Below, in pieces: positions 1 to 6,944 of a stretch of 64,000 nt of DNA (positions are counted from its first letter, which is position 1; every line of letters starts with the position of its first letter). Both the position numbers and the translations under genes were made by a program. The notes under the pieces were generated by a model. The model did not search any database, was not told the DNA's origin, and worked only from the letters and a program-made list of their open reading frames with translations. Source of the DNA: Yanghanlia sp047501535 (GTDB lineage: Bacteria > Pseudomonadota > Gammaproteobacteria > Burkholderiales > Burkholderiaceae_B). The DNA is taken from positions 1-64,000 of the forward strand of contig NZ_JAZDRJ010000008.1 of NCBI RefSeq assembly GCF_047501535.1. The letters are read 5' to 3'.

Positions 1-1
1 C

Positions 2-94
2 CATACGCGTGACTGGAACCCGGTCGGTGAGGTGTGGTTAAACCCGCCGAAGGAACATGCCGCAGCGCCTCAAGAATTGAATCACGCGGCATGA
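2..94 (+). CDS. 3' tail of an unidentified ORF, cut by the window edge
   Basis: An open frame enters from the left edge and runs 30 codons to a TGA at 92-94. It ends in APQELNHAA. The inverted copy near 5.7 kb encodes the closely similar APQELRHAA followed by the same TGA, and several of the base differences between copies are silent. Conservation of the reading frame in both copies suggests the repeat holds the 3' end of a real gene, perhaps of an insertion sequence. I do not recognise the family. Confidence 0.3.
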   Translation, partial: HTRDWNPVGEVWLNPPKEHAAAPQELNHAA

Positions 95-126
95 AGAAAA
101 CGGACATCATTGTTGACAAACACCGG
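63..126. repeat. Imperfect inverted repeat, copy A (partner 5645-5708)
   Basis: The 64 bases here match the reverse complement of 5645-5708 at 59 positions. The last 35 or so bases, which include ATGAAGAAAACGGACATC, are identical. The repeat contains the last codons of a reading frame, its TGA stop, and a non-coding tail ending near GTTGACAAACACCGG. The two copies face each other and bracket the accessory segment. The likeliest explanation is two copies of the same end of a mobile element in opposite orientation. Confidence 0.7.
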
Positions 127-175
127 GAACAGCGCTGTCATGGGAGCGACCGTTCTGTCCCGTTCGGAGCCATTC

Positions 176-523
176 ATGAAACCAGTACGCAACCTGTTCG
201 ATGCAATGCCCCAGGCAGATGTTTCAGAGGAAACATTCACCGACCTGCTGGCGGTTCCCGGTCTGAGGGTTGAGCGCATTGTGTCCCAGGGCCAAATTAG
301 CCCGCCGGGATTCTGGTACGAGCAGGATTGGGACGAATGGGTGATGATTATCGAAGGCGAAGCGCATTTGCAGGTGGAAGGGCAAGAAAACCCTCTGCGC
401 CTGAAAGTCGGCGACCACGTCTGGTTACCAGCCGGGCGCCGACACCGCGTGGTTTACACCCGCCAGCAGCCGCCGACTATCTGGCTGGCCGTGCACCGCG
501 GCATGTCCCCGGGTTCCGATTGA
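176..523 (+). CDS. Cupin-domain protein
   Basis: This is a 115-residue single-domain cupin, a small beta-barrel fold that often binds a metal; the substrate is unknown. The glycine-rich strand motif around EQDWDEWVMIIEGEAH and the second motif VGDHVWLPAGRRHRV are visible. The end PPTIWLAVHRG is typical of a group of short stand-alone cupins. The usual paired metal-binding histidines of motif 1 are not evident, so metal binding is uncertain. I chose the ATG at 176 because GGAG lies six bases upstream (166-169); ATGs further upstream would start inside or just after the inverted repeat. It is the only intact metabolic-type gene in the accessory segment and has no obvious operon partner. Confidence 0.7.
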   Translation: MKPVRNLFDAMPQADVSEETFTDLLAVPGLRVERIVSQGQISPPGFWYEQDWDEWVMIIEGEAHLQVEGQENPLRLKVGDHVWLPAGRRHRVVYTRQQPPTIWLAVHRGMSPGSD

Positions 524-596
524 GGAGCAGCCCATTTTTTGGGTTCTTCACGCATGTCCGGGGAACGCGGCCTTTATCTTCAGGAAGAAGTAATCC

Positions 597-1049
597 GTGT
601 CGCGTGCGGGCGATGTCTTGACGATCAATGATGAGCCATTCGATTTTGAGCCGCTGCCGGTCGGCGCCACGCTCCCGGCCGAAGCCAAATTCGAGCAGGC
701 CCGCGAAGCCAAACTCTCTGAAATTAACTCAGCGTTCAACGCGGCGGCCGCGGCGCTCACCGATGGCTACCCCGAAGCAGAGCGCACGACCTGGGCCACT
801 CAGCAGAAAGAAGCGCTGGCCTGGGGGGCGGACCCTGCAGCGCCCACGCCATATCTCGATGGTCTGGCCGCCGCGCGAGGCATCCTCGCCGAAGAAATGC
901 GGCAGAAGACGCTCGACCAGACCCAGCTTTTCATGGTGGCCAGCCAGCAACTGGTAGGCACCCGGCAGCGACTGCGCGACCTTGCGTACGATGCAAAAAC
1001 CCAGGTAGAGCTTGACGGCATAAAGTGGTCAAGCGCCGAAACCACCTGA
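597..1049 (+). CDS. Phage tail-associated protein, probably truncated at the N-terminus
   Basis: The open frame is 150 codons with a possible GTG start at 597. It begins with AGDVLTINDEPFDFEPL followed by PVGATLPAEA. I know this pattern from a family of small prophage proteins encoded near tail-fibre genes, in which about 15 further N-terminal residues normally precede it. Here a TAA lies one codon before the GTG, so the N-terminal strand has been lost or frameshifted. The middle is alanine-rich and helical, ending in SQQLVGTRQRLRDL, which also fits that family. No other phage gene is intact nearby, so this is read as a prophage remnant. The family call rests on remembered patterns only. Confidence 0.5.
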   Translation: MSRAGDVLTINDEPFDFEPLPVGATLPAEAKFEQAREAKLSEINSAFNAAAAALTDGYPEAERTTWATQQKEALAWGADPAAPTPYLDGLAAARGILAEEMRQKTLDQTQLFMVASQQLVGTRQRLRDLAYDAKTQVELDGIKWSSAETT

Positions 1050-1061
1050 CTTTTGGATTTC

Positions 1062-1229
1062 CTATAGAACGGCCTCAATCATTTTCTTGGCTTCGCGGGC
1101 GATACCGCCGGCCGGTAATCCGAGCGCAGCACATAAGGAATCGAAGATGACATCAGCCCCCGCTAACAGACGTCTGAGCCATGCGCGAGCGCTTCGGAAA
1201 TACCCTTTCGTTAATTCGTCAAACCTGAT
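1062..1229 (-). pseudogene. Possible C-terminal gene fragment
   Basis: On the minus strand a 55-codon open frame runs to a TAG at 1062-1064. It has protein-like composition (FDELTKGYFRSARAWLRRLL near its start, IAREAKKMIEAVL at its end) and no start codon or ribosome site. Its upstream limit falls at the presumed left end of the IS5-type element, so it may be the 3' part of a gene cut by that insertion. I do not recognise the family, and it could be a chance frame. Confidence 0.3.
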
Positions 1230-2897
1230 TTATTCATTTTCATCTGAATTTGCGTTTCGCTGAGCCATTTCCACGAGTCAAGCCCACGCTCCTAATCCTT
1301 TTTGCTGGCCGTTAGCCTGCTTTCCAAGTGCCCAATCACGCAAGCCCTGCCAGTTTTGACTCGATACAGGCTGTTTTTGCAGGCGCAAAAAAAGGTGCCA
1401 CAGGAAGGAAATACCCTTTCGGGCGATCATCCTCAGCAACCATTTCAGGTTATAGCACGCTGCACAGAGCACAGCGTGGAGCCTGTCGCCCTGTTCGCCT
1501 TTGAGGTGGCAGCGTTTCATTCGGTGATCAGCCTTCAAGTGCCCAATAACGGGTTCTACTGCCTGCCGTCGCTTGAGTTGTTTGCGTTCCTGGCTCGTCA
1601 GTCGTGTCGGTTTGCCACGATCGATGCACGATGCGCAAGTTCGGGTTTTCAGCTTCGACACCCCGGTAGCCCAGATCCACAAACGCGGTGGTCGGTTTAA
1701 TGCCGCAATCCTGCATCAGAATAGTGGCCTGTTCTATCTGGGCGTTCAGGGTGTGGCCGTCGTAGGGGTTGCCGTGGAAGGCACGGGCGCCCACGATCAG
1801 GTTGCCTTTAAAGGTGCTGGCGATGCCGACCTTCACTCCGAACTCGTAGGGCTGGCGCGCTTTGCCCTTGCTGATACAGCTCACTTCGGGAGCATGCCAG
1901 GCGTACAACTTGGGTTGACCGTTCTGGGTCGTGCGCTGGGCGCTTTGGGCAATCAGTCGATTGGCTTTGTCGATACTTTCCCGGAGCGCAGCCTGGACCG
2001 TTAAGGCAAGCGTGCTGGCCTTGCGTTCGATCTCCCGCGCCAGTCGGCCCACAATGGTTCGCTGGCGGCGAATCACCCGGCGCATACGTTTGAACTGCCG
2101 TGCATGAGCATAGCGCCCCGCTTGGCGGCTGAGCGCCGGGCCTTCCTTAGCGAAAGTCTGCTTCAACGCGATACCCGCTTCTTTGGCGTGCGCTACCAGC
2201 TTGGTACGAGCCACTTCCAGCAACCGACTGTCTGTGGGATGCGCAATGGCTTTTTCTTGCACAGTGGAGTCGACAATGACTCGACTCAGTTCCTGAGGCT
2301 TGATCAGTTTTAGCTCGACTGCTGCGTTAATGGTCTGAGCCAACAATTCCTCAACGCCTTCGTCGCCGAGCAGTTTACGGAATTTGACCAGGGTGCTGGC
2401 ATCACACGGCACACGATCTTCGTAATACGCCTGACCACTGAAGAACTGCCAGCGAGGCGTGTCCGCCCAACGCGCCACAACCCCTTCATCGGATTCATCG
2501 AAAGCGTGTTTCAGATACAGCAGGGAAATCATTACGCGCAACGGTATCCGCGGGCGGCCCGCCTTGCTGTCCTTGCTGACCCGCTGAGGTTTCTCACCGA
2601 ACAAATCCAGATCGTGCATGGGCACTTCGGCACGCGCTTTGCGCATAAACAAGTGCGAAACGTTTGCTTCAAGCTCCTGCCAGGGCATACGCGAAGCCAA
2701 CACTGACAGTGGATGACGCAAGTCAATCATCTGATCAATACGGGCGCGAAAGAAATCGTCGGTGGCAGGGCAAGCAAACATCATGGAAAACTCCCAGAAA
2801 ACAGCCTCCATTGGATACCAAACTGGGAGTTCTGGCTATTGGGAAAAGGGCTGAAAGCGAGTGTTTATAAGGGGTGGAGGGGTTATTCAGGGTCGAC
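1218..2897 (-). mobile_element. IS5-family insertion sequence, decayed
   Basis: One long transposase gene, now frameshifted, occupies almost the whole element. Candidate imperfect terminal inverted repeats are 1218-1232 and 2883-2897, which match at 11 of 15 positions when one is reversed. The right candidate is followed shortly by TTAG (2901-2904), which fits the YTAR target preference of IS5-family elements, but I see no matching target duplication on the left. The exact ends are therefore uncertain. The right end abuts an IS3-type transposase fragment, so this element probably inserted into older mobile DNA. Confidence 0.55.
1278..2811 (-). pseudogene. IS5-family transposase, frameshifted
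   Basis: A DDE transposase of the IS5 family. The N-terminal part reads through to about 1620 with DDFFRARIDQMIDLRHPL, GRPRIPLRVMISLLYLKHAF and VIVDSTVQEKAIAHPTDSR, and an HARQFKRMRR linker. At 1619-1626 the plus strand reads CGATCGAT. Removing one four-base copy restores a continuous frame VHRGKPTRL, followed by the C-terminal block with the DDE glutamate region RRQAVEPVIGHLKADHRM. The gene therefore carries a four-base duplication and is inactive as one polypeptide. The full frame starts at 2811; an alternative ATG lies about nine codons downstream. The restored length of about 480 codons suits this IS5 subgroup. Confidence 0.85.
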
Positions 2898-2904
2898 CAC
2901 TTAG

Positions 2905-3111
2905 TACATGCCCGACTTCCTAAGCACTCAGCTACTGCAATGGGGTGTTGACGAGAAGTTGGAAACAGTTCTGATGGAACCCGGCAAACCATGGCAAAAC
3001 GGCACGAATGAGTGCTTCAACGGAAAGTTCCGCGACGAATGCCTGTCGATGGAGTGGTTCCGAACCCGATTAGAAGCCCGGATCGTAATGGAGGATTGGC
3101 GTTGCCACTGA
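2905..3111 (+). pseudogene. IS3-family transposase OrfB, C-terminal fragment
   Basis: The frame encodes the end of an rve-type integrase core: EPGKPWQNGTNECFNGKFRD, then ECLSMEWFRTRLEA and EDWRCH. In full-length IS3-family OrfB proteins this stretch holds the final catalytic glutamate (NE-x-FNG) and continues into RxHYN and a PHSSL motif. Here the frame stops straight after CH, and only the last 65 or so residues remain. The start of homology coincides with the right end of the IS5-type element. No ribosome site or N-terminus is present. Confidence 0.75.
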
Positions 3112-3202
3112 GCAGAAGCTGTTGGGCCATTGCAGGCCCATAGGGGTCAGTAGGGTATCTACTCGAACAGATCAAGTGACGGGAAGCTCACCGGATGCCT
3201 CC

Positions 3203-4186
3203 TCATGCACAAAGAGCTTCAAGCTTCTCAGGCAGTTCGTCATGATGTAATAGCTGCACTCCTGTGCGTTCAGCAACTTTGCGAGCCGATGGAGTGTACG
3301 TTGAATTTGATACGACGAAAGCGTAGTCACAATCGTAAAAGCTTTTTGCTGCGAACACCTCCTGCACTGCTTTGTTGCCGACAGTTGACGCGTACAGTTT
3401 GCATTGGATGACGATGCGCACGCCATCTCGCGCAGCGATGACGTCCGCTCCCTGATCGCCCGAGCCTTTTGTCACTTGAACCTCCCAGTCACACTCTTCA
3501 ACGATATTGCCGACGAATGTCTCGTAGTCATGCCCTGACATTGTTGTCAGATCGTTCAGATATGTACGGGAATCATCCGCATCTATCAAGTCGTCCAGAT
3601 ACTCCACCCACGCTTCAACCACTTTGCTGTTCGACAGGTCGTTTAGAAGGTCATACCGTCCTGTGAAGTTCGCAAATTCTGGAATGGGATGGTCAAGCGG
3701 TAAAAGCACCACAGTTACAAAATATTCACACTCCTTAAGCCAGCCATCTTCATGCAAAATGCCATAATCATCTTTATAAGTATTCTGCGCTCTTTTACGC
3801 CTGAGTGTCGCCATGTGAGGCTGAATTTTCGCGAGTGCTATTGCTTGCACGAGTGTTTTCTCTACGCAAGATTCAAATTCGCCCACTTTTTTTGGAGTAA
3901 GCATAGACTCACTCGCTGCGCGGGACAAGTGGGCTTTCAGCGTATCTGCACTCGTTATTCCCAGCGAGTCGATGAGTTCGTTGCACATTGAGACCAGATT
4001 TTGTCGATTGTAAGGTAGGAGTAAGGGGTTGGTGAGTAAATACGCCCCTACTAAGGCTGCCCCCAAGATCGCCAAAATTACCGAAAATGTTCCCGGGTTT
4101 GCGAGAGCTAGCTCACCGAGCCTTAATAGAACGATAATAGCGAATCCAATTCCCAGTAGCCGTATAACACCCATTACGATATCCAA
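3203..4186 (-). CDS. Membrane-anchored Mrr-like restriction endonuclease
   Basis: The 327-residue protein has two hydrophobic helices near its N-terminus (about residues 7-25 and 34-54), a helical middle region, and a C-terminal Mrr-type nuclease domain (about 215-312). The domain shows the PD-(D/E)xK variant of this family: Glu222 in HDYETFVG, Asp248 in GDQGADVI and Gln261-Cys-Lys263 in IVIQCK. Mrr-family domains cut DNA, often modified or foreign DNA. Here the nuclease is tethered to the inner membrane, the layout of several phage-defence effectors. The start is a TTG at 4186, or ATG at 4174. A gene for a small secreted protein lies 48 bases upstream on the same strand, so the two are probably co-transcribed. 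Base composition is visibly more AT-rich than in the core genes. Confidence 0.8.
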   Translation of the reverse strand: MDIVMGVIRLLGIGFAIIVLLRLGELALANPGTFSVILAILGAALVGAYLLTNPLLLPYNRQNLVSMCNELIDSLGITSADTLKAHLSRAASESMLTPKKVGEFESCVEKTLVQAIALAKIQPHMATLRRKRAQNTYKDDYGILHEDGWLKECEYFVTVVLLPLDHPIPEFANFTGRYDLLNDLSNSKVVEAWVEYLDDLIDADDSRTYLNDLTTMSGHDYETFVGNIVEECDWEVQVTKGSGDQGADVIAARDGVRIVIQCKLYASTVGNKAVQEVFAAKSFYDCDYAFVVSNSTYTPSARKVAERTGVQLLHHDELPEKLEALCA

Positions 4187-4234
4187 TCAGCTGAACCTAA
4201 TATCTTTACCGCCTCAAGTAAAATGATGATGACA

Positions 4235-4768
4235 CTAGTGTGTGCTTATTCCGCACGCATCCATGAAGGTTGTCGTAGACGCAGTCGACCCAGAGACTCC
4301 TATAGCTTCTGAGAACTTTTGTCCACTTGGTAAAACGACACCGACGAGGATCTTTGATCTTGCCGCTTGAATCTGCTTCAGCACCGTCAATACCTCAGCG
4401 GCGTAATCGTTATCGGATACTATGATCTGCGTATAATTTTCATTTCTGCGATACCAGCTCGCATTGAATCGAATCGGGTCGGCACTATCTACTTTTAATA
4501 TCAGCGTCACTACTGACGAATTGTTAGCAGTCTCATTCCTCGTCTGAGGAGATTTTTCCAGTAACGCCATTTCAGTGCCGGAGGAATCACATTCAAAAAT
4601 CAAAGGATGGAAGTCGTTATCAGATGTGAGAAATGCTTTTTTGCCAGTTTCTGAAAAAAGATCGTCCTCTACTTTCACGTACCAGTTGCGAGCGCTAGCT
4701 GCCGAAATTGTCGAGAAAACTAGCCCAACAAGCAGTAATGCCTTGGTAATGCTCATACAAACACTCAT
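4235..4768 (-). CDS. Secreted protein of unknown function
   Basis: A 177-residue protein with a clear Sec signal peptide: a hydrophobic core at residues 10-22 and an ASA cleavage site after residue 26. The mature part has beta-strand character and two cysteines, one in FECDSS and one in MDACGI close to the C-terminus, which could form a disulfide. The order of strands, with a late GVVLPSGQKF segment and a final Cys-containing helix, faintly resembles the VasI/TagO type of periplasmic proteins, but I would not assign that family. The ribosome site AGGAGG seven bases before ATG 4768 is strong. It precedes the Mrr-like nuclease gene on the same strand with a 48-base gap. Confidence 0.7.
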   Translation of the reverse strand: MSVCMSITKALLLVGLVFSTISAASARNWYVKVEDDLFSETGKKAFLTSDNDFHPLIFECDSSGTEMALLEKSPQTRNETANNSSVVTLILKVDSADPIRFNASWYRRNENYTQIIVSDNDYAAEVLTVLKQIQAARSKILVGVVLPSGQKFSEAIGVSGSTASTTTFMDACGISTH

Positions 4769-4796
4769 TGTCTCTCCTCCTGACGTCGAAAACTGA

Positions 4797-5223
4797 GGTC
4801 AATCTTATACCAAGTAGCATATAGTTTCCATTTGTACTGTTTTTATTTTTTTCCCCCATCGCAGTCATCTGTCAAGCGTAGAAAAGGTCGGCGACCGACA
4901 ATTTTTTGTCTTAACAATTATTTCACTAGTCCAGTGGCTGAGTGCTTTATCACGAGGGCGTTCGCTCCCCTATACTAGGGGGCGAATGGGGGGCACGAAT
5001 CCGCTTGTACGGGCAGCACCCTCCCGTCTTTTGTCTACCTGAACGGTAGGACGGCGGTTCAGCTTGCTGAACGCTAACTGTGTCCTGAACTGCAAGGCGG
5101 CCCGCACAGGTTGCAGGAATCCTACTTTCCCTCATCCGTTGAACGCGACTACGACTACGGTTCCGGCCGTAAGCTCCCCCTGAGAGTAGACGTTAGTCGG
5201 TAGAATTTCGGAGCCTCCCTGAT
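4797..5223. other. Gene-free stretch with hairpins, unidentified
   Basis: About 430 bases without a convincing gene. The left part (4800-4930) is AT-rich and should hold the promoter of the secreted-protein gene. From about 4970 to 5200 the DNA is GC-rich and rich in short inverted repeats, for example the perfect 7-bp stem GTTCAGC/GCTGAAC (5057-5072) and CTACC/GGTAG just before it. The last 50 bases precede the IS3-type orfA and probably include the left end of that element. I do not recognise a known RNA family here. Confidence 0.5.
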
Positions 5224-5502
5224 ATGGAGACTCCCTTGAAGAAAAGCAGATTTACGGAAAGCCAGATTGTGGCGGTGTTGAAAGAAGGCGAAGCGGGCCT
5301 GCCGGTGGCGGAGCTGTGCCGCAAGCACGGCATCAGTTCGGCCACCTATTACAACTGGAAGAGCAAGTACGCGGGCGTTGAAGTCTCCGAGCTGCAACGC
5401 TTGCGGGAGCTGGAAGCGGAGAATGCTCGGCTTAAGCGCATGTATGCCGACTTGGCGCTGGAGAACGCAGCGATCAAGGATGTGCTGAATCGAAAATCCT
5501 GA
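5224..5502 (+). CDS. IS3-family transposase OrfA
   Basis: A 92-residue OrfA with the helix-turn-helix region KKSRFTESQIVAVLKEGEAG, then LCRKHGISSATYYNWKSKY, and a leucine-zipper-like helix (LQRLRELEAENARLKRM) used for multimer formation. These are classic features of IS3-family OrfA, which recognises the terminal repeats. In intact elements OrfA is fused to OrfB by programmed -1 slippage, and the A-run at 5493-5496 just before the orfA stop is a plausible slip site. Without a complete OrfB this copy cannot move by itself. Confidence 0.85.
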   Translation: METPLKKSRFTESQIVAVLKEGEAGLPVAELCRKHGISSATYYNWKSKYAGVEVSELQRLRELEAENARLKRMYADLALENAAIKDVLNRKS

Positions 5503-5614
5503 CGCCGTCAGCCAGGCGCGAAGTGGTCGAACAATTGGTGCAAGCCAAACTCTCGATTACACACACGCTTGTCAGATTGCAGGCCTATCGCGGGCGGCGT
5601 ACTACAAGAGGTGA
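5496..5614 (+). pseudogene. IS3-family OrfB, N-terminal remnant
   Basis: The -1 frame relative to orfA begins ILTPSARREVVEQLVQAKLS, a typical OrfB start. At 5559-5566 an (AC)4 run shifts the frame by two bases; past it the other frame reads QIAGLSRAAYYKR, which completes the usual CxxAGLSRAAYY motif, and then stops at 5612-5614. One AC fewer would restore the frame. Everything after this motif, including the DDE core, is absent. Confidence 0.7.
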
Positions 5615-5644
5615 ATCTAACCGGGTTTTGAGGAGGCTTCAGTT

Positions 5645-5708
5645 CCGGTGTTTGTCAACAATGATGTCCGTTTTCTTCATGCTGCATGACGCAATTCTTG
5701 GGGCGCTG
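5645..5708. repeat. Imperfect inverted repeat, copy B (partner 63-126)
   Basis: This is the reverse-complement partner of 63-126, 59 of 64 positions identical. Read on the minus strand it ends an open frame in APQELRHAA plus TGA and continues into the same non-coding tail. It starts about 30 bases after the IS3 remnant and ends about 30 bases before the ssrA terminator. Confidence 0.7.
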
Positions 5709-5739
5709 TGATATGGATCAAGCAACCCAAAAACAGCCC

Positions 5740-5774
5740 AAAAAAAAGCCAGCTTCTGAGGCTGGCTAATTTTT
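5740..5774 (-). terminator. Rho-independent terminator of ssrA
   Basis: AGCCAGC (5747-5753) pairs with GCTGGCT (5761-5767) around a 7-base loop. On the minus strand the stem is followed by a run of Ts (5747 down to 5740). It lies 26 bases beyond the tmRNA 3' end. A short T-run also follows on the plus strand, so it may act in both directions. Confidence 0.85.
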
Positions 5775-5799
5775 AAGTGCTTGATTTTACAAGGGTATT

Positions 5800-6163
5800 T
5801 GGTGGAGCCGGGGGGAATTGAACCCCCGTCCGCAAGCCCTCCGCAGGCAGTTCTACATGTGTAGTCGATACATTTTAAGTTTTAACCTCGGTGCATGCCT
5901 ATCGACAGGCCCTACCTTGGCGATTCACTGGATTTAAGAAGCTGCCTCGTGACTCGACAGATTCCGATTCTTTGTGAATGACGCTGCTGTAGGTTTTACC
6001 CTACCTGACCCAAAGACAAATCAGTGCAGCGGCTCACCGCTTAAGCGGCTAGAGCGAAACGCTCGTCGTTGGCGTTTATGGTTTTCCAGTGGATTTACGA
6101 GCTTACTGGTGCTCGACATGCCCTACGCTGTTTCGTGACCCACGTCGAAGCCAGATCGGCCCC
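5800..6163 (-). ncRNA. ssrA: tmRNA (transfer-messenger RNA)
   Basis: The 364-nt RNA rescues stalled ribosomes and tags the incomplete protein for proteolysis. The 5' end GGGGCCGA pairs with the 3' end CGGCTCCACCA to make the tRNA-like acceptor stem, and the T-arm motif GGTTCAATTCC lies near the 3' end. The CCA is encoded. The tag reading frame GCC AAC GAC GAG CGT TTC GCT CTA GCC GCT TAA gives ANDERFALAA, the form expected in Bordetella-type betaproteobacteria. It is transcribed away from gph towards the accessory segment and ends at the terminator at 5740-5774. The gene looks complete and intact. Confidence 0.97.
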
Positions 6164-6171
6164 ATGTGAAA

Positions 6172-6200
6172 TCAGTATTGCAGTACTTATTGTATATCAA
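6172..6200 (-). promoter_or_regulatory. Candidate ssrA promoter
   Basis: On the minus strand TTGATA (6200 to 6195) is followed 17 bases later by TACTGA (6177 to 6172), and the tmRNA 5' end lies 9 bases on. The -35 is good and the -10 is poor, so this is tentative. Confidence 0.4.
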
Positions 6201-6278
6201 ACCGGATATTTTTCATAGTGTGAAAGATCTCCGTAACGTGGAATACCCACTTGCTTGGTTAGTACATATTCTCGCAGA

Positions 6279-6944
6279 TTAGTTCCGTGCCCAATTCTCA
6301 ATGACATCCCAGAGTTGTTCGGGGCGTTGAGCGATGGCGGTGGCATTCCACGTTTGTACGGCAGTTTCGTTGCCGCAATAGCCATAGGCGGCGACTACGG
6401 TTGCCATGCCTGCTGCATGCCCGGCCACGATGTCGCGTTGGTCGTCGCCAATATAGATGGCGTTGCCGGGATCAAAGCCTGTTTTTTCGGCAGCATGAAG
6501 CAAAGGGGCAGGGTGGGGCTTGGGGTGTGGGGTGGTGTCGCCACCGACCGTGATCGCGCAATTCCGATACAGACCCAGATGAACCACTAAGGGCACGGCA
6601 AGATATTCCAGCTTGTTGGTGACAATGCCCCACGTGTAGCCATTACTTTGCAGGTTGCCCAGCAGTTCGCGAATCCCCGGAAACAGAGCCGCGTGTGTGG
6701 TCATACCTTGCTCGTACTCAGCCAAGAATTCGTCGCGTGTGGCGTCGTACTCTGGGTGGTCGGGCGTCATGCCGAGGCTTGCTTTCAGCAGGCCACGGGC
6801 GCCGTGTGATGCATATTCGCGGTAGGAGTCCACGGGCAATGCTTCTAGCCCGCGGCGCGCGCGCAGCACGTTGGCGGCTGCGCCTAGGTCTGGGGCGGTG
6901 TCGGCCAAAGTACCGTCAAAGTCGAATAGCACAAGTTTATTCAT
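6279..6944 (-). CDS. gph: Phosphoglycolate phosphatase (HAD superfamily)
   Basis: A 221-residue HAD hydrolase that removes phosphate from 2-phosphoglycolate, a product of DNA 3'-end repair and of oxygenation side reactions. Motif I FDFDGTLADT supplies the nucleophile Asp, motif II is the VTNK segment, and motif IV is YIGDDQRDIVAG; a lysine in PHPKPHP fits motif III. The length suits the betaproteobacterial Gph group. The start ATG 6944 overlaps the ubiG stop by four bases (ATGA), so the two genes are translationally coupled. Related HAD enzymes such as MupP-type phosphatases have similar motifs and occur next to ubiG, so the exact substrate is the least certain part. Confidence 0.8.
   Translation of the reverse strand: MNKLVLFDFDGTLADTAPDLGAAANVLRARRGLEALPVDSYREYASHGARGLLKASLGMTPDHPEYDATRDEFLAEYEQGMTTHAALFPGIRELLGNLQSNGYTWGIVTNKLEYLAVPLVVHLGLYRNCAITVGGDTTPHPKPHPAPLLHAAEKTGFDPGNAIYIGDDQRDIVAGHAAGMATVVAAYGYCGNETAVQTWNATAIAQRPEQLWDVIENWARN

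Larger units (their letters stand above)
5224..5614 (+). mobile_element. IS3-family element remnant (orfA plus start of orfB)
   Basis: An intact orfA is followed by a badly damaged orfB start. The rest of orfB, with the catalytic core, is missing. Some 30 bases after the last recognisable codon the sequence changes into inverted repeat copy B. The separate OrfB tail at 2905-3111 could belong to the same IS group but need not come from this copy. Confidence 0.75.

Noticed and set aside
3172..3426. 84-codon minus-strand frame at the end of the Mrr-like gene
   Set aside because: It overlaps the Mrr coding sequence in another frame, is Ser/Cys-rich without domain character, and has no ribosome site.
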